DNA from: an uncultured Spirochaetaceae bacterium
GTDB taxonomy: Bacteria; Spirochaetota; Spirochaetia; Sphaerochaetales; Sphaerochaetaceae
DNA length: 64,000 nt
Assembly (NCBI GenBank): GCA_900315435.1
Contig: OMYY01000012.1
Location: forward strand, 1 to 64,000
Reading direction: 5' to 3'
Shown: piece after piece, positions 8,751 to 16,590 of the stretch
Layout of the letters: every line of letters starts with the position of its first letter
How positions within the stretch are numbered: position 1 is the first letter of the stretch
Notes under the pieces: generated by a model
Told to the model about the DNA's origin: nothing
The model's input: the letters and a program-made list of their open reading frames with translations, nothing else
Database searches by the model: none
Made by a program: the position numbers and the translations under genes

Positions 8751-9125
8751 ATGGGAACCGCGGTTGTGCTTCTCGTTCTATTGCTGGTGGTGCTGTTTGC
8801 CGTTCGGGGCACGGTGAGAAAGATGCTCTATGGTGGGGGTTGCTGTGGAGAAAAGGACCGGGTCAAGCGTCTCAAGGTTGACGACCAGGATTCCGCCCAC
8901 TATCCCTACCATTACGTCTTGTCCATCGAAGGCATGACCTGCTCGAACTGCAAGCGCCACGTCGAGAACGCGCTGAACAGGATGGACGGTGTCTGGGCCA
9001 GGGTCGACCTTGGCAAACGTAGCGCCGATGTCCGGACCAAGCAGCCCCAGCATGAGCAGGCTTTCCGCAAGGCTGTCTGGGAAGCCGGATACCAGATGAC
9101 GGGTTGCGAACAGCAAAAGGCGTAA
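8751..9125 (+). CDS. Membrane-anchored heavy-metal-associated (HMA) protein
   Basis: This 124-residue protein has one N-terminal membrane helix (about residues 3-20), a short basic linker with GGGCCGEK, and an HMA domain (about 55-118) with the metal-binding loop GMTCSNCKRHVENAL. The pair CxxC in this loop typically binds Cu(I) or another soft metal. GGAG at 8741-8744 decides for the start at 8751 rather than an upstream TTG. It has its own promoter. The GGGCC motif near the membrane may add a second metal site. No metal ATPase is encoded nearby. Confidence 0.85.
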   Translation: MGTAVVLLVLLLVVLFAVRGTVRKMLYGGGCCGEKDRVKRLKVDDQDSAHYPYHYVLSIEGMTCSNCKRHVENALNRMDGVWARVDLGKRSADVRTKQPQHEQAFRKAVWEAGYQMTGCEQQKA

Positions 9126-9402
9126 TCCGCTACATTGTTCTGCCAAATCAAACATCTTGGCATAACGGAAATAGAAGTACGGAAAAGAACAAACGGATCA
9201 AAAAATCCCTAACTTGTTGTGAAAAACTGATGTACACTGCAAGAACAGGTACATCACAGATATGAAGAGCAGGCGTCGGCCGCCCGTCAACGTTTGAATG
9301 GACGCGACTATGTGTTGGGCTTAGTTATCGTTCTTTGATATGATTACACACCACTCCCATAAGGGTACACGGTGTAAGCAAATGGACGAGCATGGCTACA
9401 GG
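9126..9402. other. Gene-free spacer, possibly a structured RNA
   Basis: About 280 bp without a credible reading frame lie between the HMA gene and a strong terminator. Local hairpins are visible, for example TTACAC paired with GTGTAA around CCC-ATAA-GGG near 9345-9378, and GCGTC with GGACGC near 9277-9305. It could be a long 3' untranslated region, a small RNA, or a leader that controls the downstream phosphorylase gene by attenuation. I could not match it to 6S, RNase P, tmRNA, SRP RNA or a purine riboswitch. Confidence 0.3.
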
Positions 9403-9428
9403 AAAAGGGGACGGTGACGTCCCTTTTT
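9403..9428 (+). terminator. Intrinsic terminator upstream of the PNP gene
   Basis: AAAAGGGGACG, a GTGA loop and CGTCCCTTTTT form an 11-bp stem ending in a T-run. It lies 58 bp before the purine nucleoside phosphorylase start and would end any transcript from the left or act as an attenuator. Confidence 0.85.
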
Positions 9429-9486
9429 CTGTCTTTGGATATCTGTTTTTCCCTGTCTATGGTATGATGTGGGCGAGGATTTTGCT

Positions 9487-10317
9487 ATGGAACAATTGAT
9501 GACTAAGCTGAAGGCTTCCGCCGAGGCTATCCGTGCGCGTATTGGTGACCAGCCGGTTGAGATTGGTATCGTCCTGGGCAGCGGGCTTGGCGAACTTGGG
9601 GATGAGATTGATGACGCGGTGGTTATTCCGTACCGGACCATTCCCCATTTCCCTATTTCCACCGTGCCTGGCCACAAAGGCCAGTTCGTATTCGGGAAAC
9701 TGCAAGGACGGCGTGTCGCCTGCATGCAGGGGCGTTTTCACTTTTACGAGGGCTATGGCATGGACCAGGTCGTCTATCCGATCCAGACCATGAAAATGCT
9801 TGGCATCAACAATCTGCTGCTGACCAATGCGGCGGGATGCGTGAACACCGGATGGAAGCCAGGGGACCTGATGCTGATCAAGGACCAGATCAAGCTGATT
9901 CCCGATAGTCCGTTGCGTGGACCCAATCCTGATGAGCTGGGGGAGCGCTTTTTCGACATGTCCAATGCCTACGACAAGCACCTTCGCGCCTATGCCAGAC
10001 AGTGTGCGGAAAAGCTCGGGATTCCCCTCCATGAAGGAGTATACCAGTTGTTTACCGGACCGAACTTCGAGACCCCCGCCGAGGTACGCGTGGCACGCTT
10101 GCTTGGAGCCGATGCGGTGGGTATGTCTACCGTTCCCGAGGCAATTGCCGCAAGCCACATGCAGATGCGCACCTTGGGCATCTCCTGTCTGACCAACATG
10201 GCGGCCGGTATCCTCGACCAACCCTTGAACCATCAGGAAGTGCTGGAGACCGGCGAGCGGGTGAAGAAAAGCTTCCAGCTCTTGGTGAAGGAAATTGTCC
10301 ACGGATGGCCGATGTGA
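9487..10317 (+). CDS. Purine-nucleoside phosphorylase (PNP, trimeric type)
   Basis: PNP (276 residues) splits purine nucleosides with phosphate to the free base and ribose 1-phosphate in nucleotide salvage. The trimeric-type motifs are all present: phosphate-loop GSGLG, VPGHKGQFVFGK, QGRFHFYEGY, LTNAAG and GPNFETPAEVR. The ATG at 9487 is chosen because GAGG lies 8 nt upstream; an in-frame GTG at 9469 lacks a ribosome site. It heads a run of four overlapping or abutting genes (PNP, DUF985 cupin, phosphoesterase, ParB-like). Confidence 0.95.
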   Translation: MEQLMTKLKASAEAIRARIGDQPVEIGIVLGSGLGELGDEIDDAVVIPYRTIPHFPISTVPGHKGQFVFGKLQGRRVACMQGRFHFYEGYGMDQVVYPIQTMKMLGINNLLLTNAAGCVNTGWKPGDLMLIKDQIKLIPDSPLRGPNPDELGERFFDMSNAYDKHLRAYARQCAEKLGIPLHEGVYQLFTGPNFETPAEVRVARLLGADAVGMSTVPEAIAASHMQMRTLGISCLTNMAAGILDQPLNHQEVLETGERVKKSFQLLVKEIVHGWPM

Positions 10318-10754
10318 CAATCACGCGCCTGATCGACCGGCTCGGTCTTGAGCCGCTCAAGGAGGGGGGGATGGGAGTGAAGGTCTATACGCACCGTTCT
10401 GGCTCATCCCTGCTCGGCACTACCAGCTACGTCTTGGTGACGGATTCTTGCCGTCAAGTGCTGCACCGGCTTTCCTCCGAACAGACATGGTGCTATCTTG
10501 AGGGCAGTGATGCCCGCCAGTTGGTGTTGCTGCCCGATGGTGGATGGCGCCACTACGACCTTGGGTTGGCGTCCGAGGGAAAGAAGGCAATCTCCATCGT
10601 CCCCGCTGGATGCTGGCAGGCGGTGGAGAGCGACGGATGGGCGCTTTTCTCAGTGCTCAGCGTTCCTCCTGCCAGGCTGGAGGAAACCCAGTTGTGGGAT
10701 AAGACGCTTGCCCCAGGTTGGGATTGCAAGGAGCTTGCTGGTTTTGGGGGGTGA
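10305..10754 (+). CDS. DUF985 / Cupin_5 family protein
   Basis: This 149-residue protein resembles the DUF985 (Cupin_5) family, with the N-terminal helix ITRLIDRLGLEPLKEGG followed by a cupin-like beta region (SYVLVTDSCRQVLHRLSSEQTWCYLEG, VLLPDGGW, VPAGCWQAV). Members form small beta barrels and may bind a sugar or sugar nucleotide; activity is unproven. The ATG at 10305 overlaps the PNP gene by 13 bp; GTG at 10314, which would give a 4-bp overlap, is an alternative start. The usual metal-ligand pattern of cupins is not obvious. Confidence 0.8.
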   Translation: MADVTITRLIDRLGLEPLKEGGMGVKVYTHRSGSSLLGTTSYVLVTDSCRQVLHRLSSEQTWCYLEGSDARQLVLLPDGGWRHYDLGLASEGKKAISIVPAGCWQAVESDGWALFSVLSVPPARLEETQLWDKTLAPGWDCKELAGFGG

Positions 10755-10757
10755 GAA

Positions 10758-11441
10758 ATGAAAATCCTTTGTATTTCCGACCAGGTGGATCCCCTCGTCT
10801 ATTCCAAGTACATCAAGCAGGAATACAAGGATGTCGACCTCGTCATCTCGGCCGGCGACCTCCCCTTGAAATACTATGAGTACATCATCTCCACCTTGAA
10901 CAAGGAGCTCGTCTTTGTCTTCGGCAACCACAATCTCGAGCGGCTAAGCCAGTTCGTCAATGACGGACGCTCGCTCCTTCCTGGGTATGCGCCCGTGACG
11001 TTGCTTCCCGAGTATGACGGGGAGTGCCTGGAGGGGAAGATCTTCTACGACAAGAAACACGACCTGATCATCGGAGGACTCGGGGGATGCAAGCGGTACA
11101 ACCTTGGCAGACACCAGTACACGGAGCGGGAAATGCGGTGGAGGATATTCCGCATGCTTCCCAGGCTCTACTGGAACAAACTGGTCCACGGTCGCTATAT
11201 CGACATTCTGGTCACCCACGCCGCTCCCTTCGGGATCAACGACGAATCCGACCCCTGCCACGAAGGGTTTCATGCCCTTCTCGATTTCATGCACAAGTTC
11301 AAACCTGCGTACCTTTTGCATGGCCATATCCATTTGACTGATTTCAATGCCCCTCGGGCCGCGACATTTGAACAGACAAGGGTGATCAATGTCTATCAGA
11401 AATACTTGCTCGAGGATGACAAGCTTGGAGGGAAACGGTGA
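10758..11441 (+). CDS. Calcineurin-like metallophosphoesterase
   Basis: This 227-residue protein is a compact metallophosphoesterase. The metal-ligand motifs are ISDQVDP (a D-x-x variant of DxH near residue 6), ISAGDLP, FGNHN, a second histidine in VTHAAPFG and HGHIH. The first motif carries V-D in place of the usual His, so one metal site may be altered. The substrate is unknown. It starts 3 bp after the cupin gene and its stop overlaps the next gene by 4 bp (GTGA), so the two proteins are probably made together. Confidence 0.85.
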   Translation: MKILCISDQVDPLVYSKYIKQEYKDVDLVISAGDLPLKYYEYIISTLNKELVFVFGNHNLERLSQFVNDGRSLLPGYAPVTLLPEYDGECLEGKIFYDKKHDLIIGGLGGCKRYNLGRHQYTEREMRWRIFRMLPRLYWNKLVHGRYIDILVTHAAPFGINDESDPCHEGFHALLDFMHKFKPAYLLHGHIHLTDFNAPRAATFEQTRVINVYQKYLLEDDKLGGKR

Positions 11442-12343
11442 ACCAGTTTTTCAACTTGGCCAACGACGATTTTGAAAAGGCGAAACGGCGTGGCCAGATG
11501 CAGGCGCTCCTGTCCGGCCTCCGCTGGAAAAATACCAACCTGCTCTCGTTGTATGACGTGACCCGGCTGATCAAACCCAAAGGGGAGACCTATCGGGGCA
11601 TGCAGACCATCCCCGTCAAGAACATCATCGGCAGCGAGGGCCGCTACCATGACTTTTCCCTTGCTTTCTATCCGAAGAAGGAGATGTTGCGTGCCCGTTG
11701 GCGTTCGATTGACGAGCTGAACCGGGAGGACGTGATCCTTCCCCCGATTTCCGTCTACAAGGTGGGAGACAACTATTTCGTGCGTGACGGGAACCACCGT
11801 GTCTCGGTGGCGAAGATGATGGGTATCGACTATATCGACGCCGAGGTGGTCGAGCTGGACAGCGAGATCAAGCTGAAGCCCGGCATGACCCTGAAGGAAC
11901 TGCAGGCCGAGGTCTGCGCCTACGAACGGAACCGGTTCATCTCCCAGTACAAGGCCGACACCTTCCTGCCGATGGACAGGATCACCAGCAACTCCCCTGG
12001 CTTTTACGCCGAGCTGGTCAACCATATCCAGGTCCACAAGTACTTCATCAACCAGGGCGTGGAAGGGGAGATCAGCTTCGCCGACGCAGCGAGAAGCTGG
12101 TACCAGCACGTCTATGAGCCGATTGTCGAGGAAATCCGCAAAGAGCACATCCTCTCCAAGTTTCCGGGCAAGACAGAAGGGGACCTCTACATGTGGATTG
12201 TCCGCCACTGGGACGAGATGAAACGCCAGGAGGGGCAGAACGTCACCATCGCCGAAGCTGCCAGCGACTACAAGAAGCGCTTCAGCAAGGGCTGGTTCTG
12301 GCGCTTGCGGGAACGTGTCAAAGTGTTGGTCGGACGGAGCTGA
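11438..12343 (+). CDS. ParB/sulfiredoxin-fold protein of unknown function
   Basis: This 301-residue protein begins with GTG inside the phosphoesterase stop (GTGA overlap). Residues 75-135 resemble the ParB-N/sulfiredoxin fold: LPPISVYKVGDNYFVRDGNH then RVSVAKMMGIDYIDAEVVE, with the conserved DGNHR motif. The remainder is charged and helical, with a W-rich C-terminus. No DNA-binding HTH of a partition ParB is apparent and no parA is nearby, so it is not a plasmid partition gene. Fixed linkage to a phosphoesterase suggests a shared nucleotide or nucleic-acid task; this is inference. Confidence 0.7.
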   Translation: MNQFFNLANDDFEKAKRRGQMQALLSGLRWKNTNLLSLYDVTRLIKPKGETYRGMQTIPVKNIIGSEGRYHDFSLAFYPKKEMLRARWRSIDELNREDVILPPISVYKVGDNYFVRDGNHRVSVAKMMGIDYIDAEVVELDSEIKLKPGMTLKELQAEVCAYERNRFISQYKADTFLPMDRITSNSPGFYAELVNHIQVHKYFINQGVEGEISFADAARSWYQHVYEPIVEEIRKEHILSKFPGKTEGDLYMWIVRHWDEMKRQEGQNVTIAEAASDYKKRFSKGWFWRLRERVKVLVGRS

Positions 12344-12937
12344 TTATTCCTGCAGGTAGGATGCGAGCGTATCCGCGTAACAGCTCATCAGCTCTCCAAG
12401 CTGCTGGCTGGGGCGGAACACGCCATCCAGACCACCGAGATGGACAATGCCGCTGGCGGGCTGGTTCTCCAGGTTGCTGGGACTGACATGGATTCCGAAC
12501 GGGATGTGGATCATCCCTTGGGACTGGGCCCAATAGACCATGTTGTCAAGCGCGTGGATTCCTTCGTTGGTCGAATGCAGACAGCTGGTGAAACAGGCGA
12601 ACAGCTTGCCGGCAAGCTGCTGGCTTTCTCCCATCTCGAACGAGGTGTCAAGAAACGCCTTCATTTCCGCCGTCACGTTTCCGAAACGGGTCGGACAACC
12701 GAGGATGACCATGTCGCTTTTGTGGAGCGTCTCCAGACCAGCCTCGGGCAGGGCAAGGATTTCCTCGTAGTACTCGTTGGTCGTGTCCAGCCGTTCCGCC
12801 CAGATATGCAGGTCGTCGTCCTTGACCCGGTACAGCCGCGCGTCGACACCACGGTCCTTGAGCAATTCCTGGAAGTAGGAACCCAGAATGTAACAATTTC
12901 CGCCGATGGAATGCATGATGATGGAACACCTCTTCAT
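12344..12937 (-). CDS. WrbA-like flavodoxin/NAD(P)H:quinone oxidoreductase
   Basis: This 197-residue flavodoxin-fold protein carries an FMN phosphate-binding N-terminus (IIMHSIGGNCYIL) and the segment GCPTRFGNVTAEMKAFLD that is characteristic of WrbA-like quinone reductases, followed by SQQLAGKLFACFTS. It likely reduces quinones or related electrophiles with NAD(P)H in the cytoplasm. The start at 12937 is supported by GGAGG 7 nt upstream; a longer frame to 12994 has no ribosome site. It converges with the ParB-like gene and no gap separates their ends. Confidence 0.85.
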   Translation of the reverse strand: MKRCSIIMHSIGGNCYILGSYFQELLKDRGVDARLYRVKDDDLHIWAERLDTTNEYYEEILALPEAGLETLHKSDMVILGCPTRFGNVTAEMKAFLDTSFEMGESQQLAGKLFACFTSCLHSTNEGIHALDNMVYWAQSQGMIHIPFGIHVSPSNLENQPASGIVHLGGLDGVFRPSQQLGELMSCYADTLASYLQE

Positions 12938-13007
12938 CGCTTTTCCTCCAGTTACCTTTAGCTTACCTCTGAAATTCCTCTTTGTAATGGACAAAAACAG
13001 ACAAGAA

Positions 13008-13027
13008 TGGCGCCATCGCTGGCGCCA
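13008..13027 (-). terminator. Terminator after the GntR gene
   Basis: Two copies of the palindrome TGGCGCCA flank TCGC and form a perfect 8-bp stem. On the minus strand it is followed by TTCTTGTCTGTTTTTG, so it probably ends the GntR transcript before the flavodoxin gene. Confidence 0.7.
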
Positions 13028-13055
13028 CAGGTGTACGGGTGTTTCGTCCTTTCCG

Positions 13056-13790
13056 TTACAGGTCGAGTTTCTCGATCTTGTCCTTGATGTTGGTCAGGTT
13101 GACCAGCGTAAGGGCTACGGCGAGGTCGGTCTGTCCGTGCTCTTCGGCCTCGACCAGATAGTTGTACTCGTTGACCTTCTTCTTCATCTCGGTGAAAGTC
13201 TCGGTGGTCTTGTCCAAAACAGAATAGAGCTGCGGGGCCAGATTCTCATAGATGGAGTTGAGGATCATGTTGTCGTTCGACTTGATCAGCGTGGAGTGGA
13301 AGTCGAAGTCGGCCTGCTTGAACTGCTGGAGCGCCTCGGCGTTCATCCCGTCCTCGAGCAGAGGCAGCAGTTCCTGAAGGCGGCTGGTGCACTTGGCCAG
13401 CTGACGGACGACCGACATGCGGTTCGGGTCTCTGGAGAGCTCACGGCTCGCGGAAACCTCGATGGTGGTACGGACCTGGAGCAGATCGCTGATCAGCTTC
13501 TTGTCCGGCGCCTGTTTGCTGATCATGGAAATGGACAAGGATTCGACGAACTGGTCGAGGTTGTTGCTCTTGACCACCGCCTTGCGGCCCTGGCTGACCT
13601 GGATCAGCCCCTTGGCCTCCAGATTCTTGAACGCCTCGCGCACCGAGCGGGAAGAAGCGTTGAACTGGAGCGCCAGTTCCTTCTGGCTGGGCAAAAGCTC
13701 GCCAGCCTTGAACTGTTTGGAAAGGATCATCTCTTCCAGCTTGTTGGCGATGGTGGTGGATTTGGTCTCTGTACTCAAAGGACTAAACAT
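13056..13790 (-). CDS. GntR-family (FadR subfamily) transcriptional regulator
   Basis: The 244-residue protein has a GntR winged helix at residues 10-80 (KLEEMILSKQFKAGELLPSQ, RSVREAFKNLEAKGLIQVSQG) and an alpha-helical FCD-type effector domain (about 95-235, FDFHSTLIKSNDN, EHGQTDLAVAL). FCD regulators usually respond to small organic acids or sugar acids. GGGAGG 6 nt before the ATG is a good ribosome site. It stands alone and points away from the secreted-protein cluster at 14.1 kb, so it could control that cluster, but there is no direct evidence. Confidence 0.9.
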   Translation of the reverse strand: MFSPLSTETKSTTIANKLEEMILSKQFKAGELLPSQKELALQFNASSRSVREAFKNLEAKGLIQVSQGRKAVVKSNNLDQFVESLSISMISKQAPDKKLISDLLQVRTTIEVSASRELSRDPNRMSVVRQLAKCTSRLQELLPLLEDGMNAEALQQFKQADFDFHSTLIKSNDNMILNSIYENLAPQLYSVLDKTTETFTEMKKKVNEYNYLVEAEEHGQTDLAVALTLVNLTNIKDKIEKLDL

Positions 13791-14049
13791 GCGGCCCCTC
13801 CCTCAAGGGTTTCTCAACTCTGTCCATCATACCATCAAACGCTTGGTCTTGCATAGGTATCTTCTTACAAAATGTACGAAGTGTCGTGAATATGTTTGCA
13901 AAAAAGACATATTTATACCGAGGTGTTCCCTGGAAAACGGCTGATAAAATAGGTGTATCACAAGGTATGGCAAGAGTTTGATGGGTGATGTTCCCGTTTT
14001 TCGTTCTTTTTCGTAGGTAGTTATTTCTTTTATACTCAATAGTTGCTCA
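13791..14049. other. AT-rich upstream region of secreted cluster 1
   Basis: This gene-free spacer lies between the divergent GntR gene and cluster 1. It contains TTTGCAAA at 13895-13902 followed by GACATAT at 13906-13912; a similar pair occurs upstream of cluster 2 at 28244-28264. A minus-strand TATGAT near 13824 may be the GntR -10. The rest shows no recognised element. Confidence 0.35.
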
Positions 14050-14078
14050 TTGACACAAAGATGGGTTGTGCATATATT
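14050..14078 (+). promoter_or_regulatory. Promoter of secreted cluster 1
   Basis: TTGACA, a 17-bp spacer and TATATT form a near-consensus sigma70-type promoter. Transcription would start near 14085, 26 bp before the first gene of the cluster. Confidence 0.8.
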
Positions 14079-14110
14079 TGAACAGGAACTTTGGACATAG
14101 GAGCTTGCAC

Positions 14111-14689
14111 ATGAAACGATTGGCATGCCTTGGGATCATCGGGCTGCTTTCCCTTTTGCCGGCCACGGCTGAGACGGTACTGTCGGGTACGCCGTATCTG
14201 TATCTCGACGCGTCAGTTTCCGGCTATTTGCTGCACGGTTTTCTGAACGATACCAAGACTGCGCTGCGCGACACCTATTCGGTGGATGACGCGCTCGGCG
14301 TTGACGGCGTCGATCTTCCCTACACGATTGAGACGAACAAGAAGGCAAGCCTGACGGTCTATGCGGTCGTCACTCCATTCGTCCAGCAGAATGTCGCCAA
14401 CCCCTCTTCGATCGCGGTTGCCAGCCTGCAGGTCGACGGCAAGGAAATCTATCCGGAAACCAGCCGCATGATGACCAACAGCAACGCTGCCAGCGACGAG
14501 GTCAATACCGTCGTCAGAAGGGACTACGGTACCGAGTCCATCTATTCCCTGTTCTCTTTGGATACTGTCCTTGGCAAGACCCAATACGACTACACGATTC
14601 ATGTGACCGCCAACCAGAACGACGTCGCGACGGCTCCCGCCGGACACTACGTCTCGTCAGTGACCCTGTCGATCGAGACAAGGAACTAA
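14111..14689 (+). CDS. Secreted beta-rich protein, cluster 1 member A
   Basis: This 192-residue protein has a signal peptide (MKRLACLGIIGLLSLLPATA) and no membrane segment afterwards, so it is exported. I recognise no named family. An early strand SGYLLHGFLNDTKTAL matches the strand DLYGFLDPKTTL in the protein at 29582. The C-terminus APAGHYVSSVTLSIETRN has the G-x-Y-x-x-x-V/I-x-L pattern seen at the end of the other cluster proteins and of bacterial pilin-like subunits. AGGAG 7 nt upstream sets the start. A role as a surface or periplasmic structural subunit is inference. Confidence 0.8.
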   Translation: MKRLACLGIIGLLSLLPATAETVLSGTPYLYLDASVSGYLLHGFLNDTKTALRDTYSVDDALGVDGVDLPYTIETNKKASLTVYAVVTPFVQQNVANPSSIAVASLQVDGKEIYPETSRMMTNSNAASDEVNTVVRRDYGTESIYSLFSLDTVLGKTQYDYTIHVTANQNDVATAPAGHYVSSVTLSIETRN

Positions 14690-14699
14690 GGAGGGCGCT

Positions 14700-15224
14700 A
14701 TGAGAAAACTTCTGATTGTGCCGATGTTGCTGATTCCCCTTGCCCTGCATGCGGCGGTGACCAGCTCCGATCTTCCGGATGCGGTGACCGCCCGCCTGAA
14801 CGGCACCATCGCCGAGGACGATATCTCCATCGCTTTCACCGATGAGTCTGGAATCACCGAGAAAGGCAATGACATCAACCTGGTCTTCGATTTTCCCGTC
14901 GACCAGGATGCCTGGGAAATCACCCACACGCTGCTCTTGAGCTGCTCGGGGAACCTGATGAACGCCAAGAGCGCCCGGGTCTCCTTCGACGTTTCCCCGC
15001 TGAAACACGATGACGACAACGTGGTGGACACTTCCATCTCGCTTACCAGCGAGGGCGACAATATTTCAGTGGACGGGGACTCGTTCGTGCTCGATGTTCC
15101 CGCCGGTTACCAGAACAGCGTCAATTTCGGGATGCTCAGCATCACGGTCAAGAAAGGGGAAGGCCAAAAGTTGGCCGCCGGTTCCTACAATGGTTCCGTG
15201 GTGGTGAACATGAACGCCACGTGA
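14700..15224 (+). CDS. Secreted beta-rich protein, cluster 1 member B
   Basis: This 174-residue protein follows member A by 10 bp, with AAGGAGG before its ATG. The signal peptide is MRKLLIVPMLLIPLALHAA. The early strand VTARLNGTIAEDDISIAF corresponds in position and pattern to the G-[FYT] strand of its relatives, and the C-terminus LAAGSYNGSVVVNMNAT is the same G-x-Y-x-G-[ST]-V terminal strand. The body is rich in acidic residues and polar strands. Function unknown; it is probably expressed together with member A as a two-gene transcript. Confidence 0.8.
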   Translation: MRKLLIVPMLLIPLALHAAVTSSDLPDAVTARLNGTIAEDDISIAFTDESGITEKGNDINLVFDFPVDQDAWEITHTLLLSCSGNLMNAKSARVSFDVSPLKHDDDNVVDTSISLTSEGDNISVDGDSFVLDVPAGYQNSVNFGMLSITVKKGEGQKLAAGSYNGSVVVNMNAT

Positions 15225-15347
15225 GTGCACAAAAGAAGATAGGAAAAAATCCATTTGACAGAAGGCAAAAACGTGAAATAATAAATACCGTCGTTGTTTT
15301 TTCGTTTTGCCTAAGTGATTTTTCCAGCACTTAAGCCTAGGAGGTTG

Positions 15348-15375
15348 CCGCTATTCTCTTCGTGGGGAGTAGCGG
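15348..15375. terminator. Terminator between cluster 1 and the ROK gene
   Basis: CCGCTATTCTC and GGGAGTAGCGG form an 11-bp stem (two G-U pairs) followed on the plus strand by TTTTCTT. It separates the converging cluster 1 and ROK genes and may act in both directions. Confidence 0.7.
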
Positions 15376-15380
15376 TTTTC

Positions 15381-16502
15381 TTATGTCCGGAACCGTGCCA
15401 GCAGGGATTGCCGGAAAATGTAGCGGTCGAGAGCAACGGCGACCGGGCCCATCTGCCTCGCCTTATCACCGAGCGGGGATCGGACGATTTCCGCTTCCTG
15501 CAGGAACGGGGGCAGGGAGCTCCGCATGGCGAGCGTGACCCGCTCCACCAGGGAAGGTAGCAGCGTGGGGATGTTGCCGGAAAGGACGACCTTCTTCTGT
15601 CCGGTGATGGCCACGGCTTGGGCGATTTCCATGCCAAGGGCGAGGGCTGCGGTATCCATGGCCCTGTCGAAGCCGGCCGGTCTTGCTTGGGCAAGTTCCC
15701 GCAACGACTTCCCTCCGAAGTTCCTCTCGACCGCCCAGCCGGCGCTGACTGTTTCCAGACAGCCGGTCCCTCCGCAGACGCAGGAGCCCTCATTGGCGAT
15801 CCGCGCGTGGCCGAGGTCGCTCCTGTCCTCCTGGCTGCCACGGACCGAAGTGGCTCCGATATGCTCGCCCCAATTGACATAGAGGAAGGAGTCGGGGCGT
15901 TCTTTTGCCAAAAGGCGCTCGGCGCTGACCATAGCCTCGGTTTCGTCGACCAACGAGCAGATGCAGCCCATGTTGTTGGTGAAGGGAAGTGTGAGATGGA
16001 CATCCTTCCATCCCCATTCGGATAGCTCCTCCACGGAGGTGTTGTTTTCGGAAATCCGGCCGCTCAGGCTGACCACGCAGCCGGCAAGCTTCTTTTCGCC
16101 TCCGTGATACATGTGGAGGAAATCCTTCAGGAGCAGGATGCAGAGCTCCTTCGGAGTTGGATGTTGGGGAGTGGGGACCTGCTTGTAGCCGAGCACGTTT
16201 CCTTCCAGGTCGCTGATGGCGATCGAACAGAGTCGAAGCCCGATCGAGATCCCGACGACCAGATGTCCGTTCTTGGCGATCATCAGCGGGGTGGGCCGGC
16301 GGCCGCTTGCCGTCTCGGTCTTCTCCCCCTCGGTGACGAGGCCTTCTCCGATAAGGTCGTTGACAATCTCCGAGCAGGAGGGCTTGTTGAGCCCCAGCTC
16401 CTTGGAGATGTCGGCACGGGAAAGACCACGTTGCGAGCGGATCAGGTTGAGGACGCGGAGACGGTTGATGGTGCGGATGTCTGAAGGTTGGTGTAACAGC
16501 AT
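15381..16502 (-). CDS. ROK-family (NagC/XylR-type) transcriptional repressor
   Basis: The 373-residue protein has an N-terminal winged HTH (residues 8-65, INRLRVLNLIRSQRGLSRAD then ISKELGLNKPSCSEIVNDL) and a ROK sugar-kinase-like domain. The zinc motif CVCGGTGCLE and the upstream GHARI are the ROK signature. The kinase catalytic loop is not clearly conserved, as expected for a regulator. The ligand is probably a sugar or sugar phosphate. Its promoter is divergent from htpG and places the start codon at the expected transcription start (see 16509-16537). No sugar operon adjoins it, so its target is unknown. Confidence 0.9.
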   Translation of the reverse strand: MLLHQPSDIRTINRLRVLNLIRSQRGLSRADISKELGLNKPSCSEIVNDLIGEGLVTEGEKTETASGRRPTPLMIAKNGHLVVGISIGLRLCSIAISDLEGNVLGYKQVPTPQHPTPKELCILLLKDFLHMYHGGEKKLAGCVVSLSGRISENNTSVEELSEWGWKDVHLTLPFTNNMGCICSLVDETEAMVSAERLLAKERPDSFLYVNWGEHIGATSVRGSQEDRSDLGHARIANEGSCVCGGTGCLETVSAGWAVERNFGGKSLRELAQARPAGFDRAMDTAALALGMEIAQAVAITGQKKVVLSGNIPTLLPSLVERVTLAMRSSLPPFLQEAEIVRSPLGDKARQMGPVAVALDRYIFRQSLLARFRT

Positions 16503-16508
16503 GTCCTT

Positions 16509-16537
16509 AGCATACCCTTGCGGCCGGCTCTTTGGAA
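16509..16537 (-). promoter_or_regulatory. Leaderless promoter of the ROK gene
   Basis: On the minus strand TTCCAA, 17 bp, TATGCT, then 6 nt (AAGGAC) and the ATG. The start codon falls at the expected first transcribed base and no spaced Shine-Dalgarno exists. Confidence 0.55.
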
Positions 16538-16538
16538 G

Positions 16539-16567
16539 TTGCCGTTTTGCAAATTCATGTCTATCTT
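16539..16567 (+). promoter_or_regulatory. htpG promoter
   Basis: TTGCCG, a 17-bp spacer and TATCTT lie 24 bp before the htpG start. Its -35 is one base from the -35 of the divergent ROK promoter, so the two share one short control region. No CIRCE-type heat-shock operator is visible. Confidence 0.6.
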
Positions 16568-16590
16568 AGGCACGAGTCGGAGGTATTTTC

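Noticed and set aside
9126-9402. 6S, RNase P, tmRNA, SRP RNA or a purine riboswitch in the spacer before PNP
   Set aside because: None of the conserved core sequences of these RNAs is visible (for example no GAGGAAAGTCC, no tRNA-like end, no purine-aptamer core).
11438-12343. Plasmid or chromosome partition parB
   Set aside because: Only the ParB-N-like fold is present; no partition HTH, no parA and no parS-like repeats are nearby.
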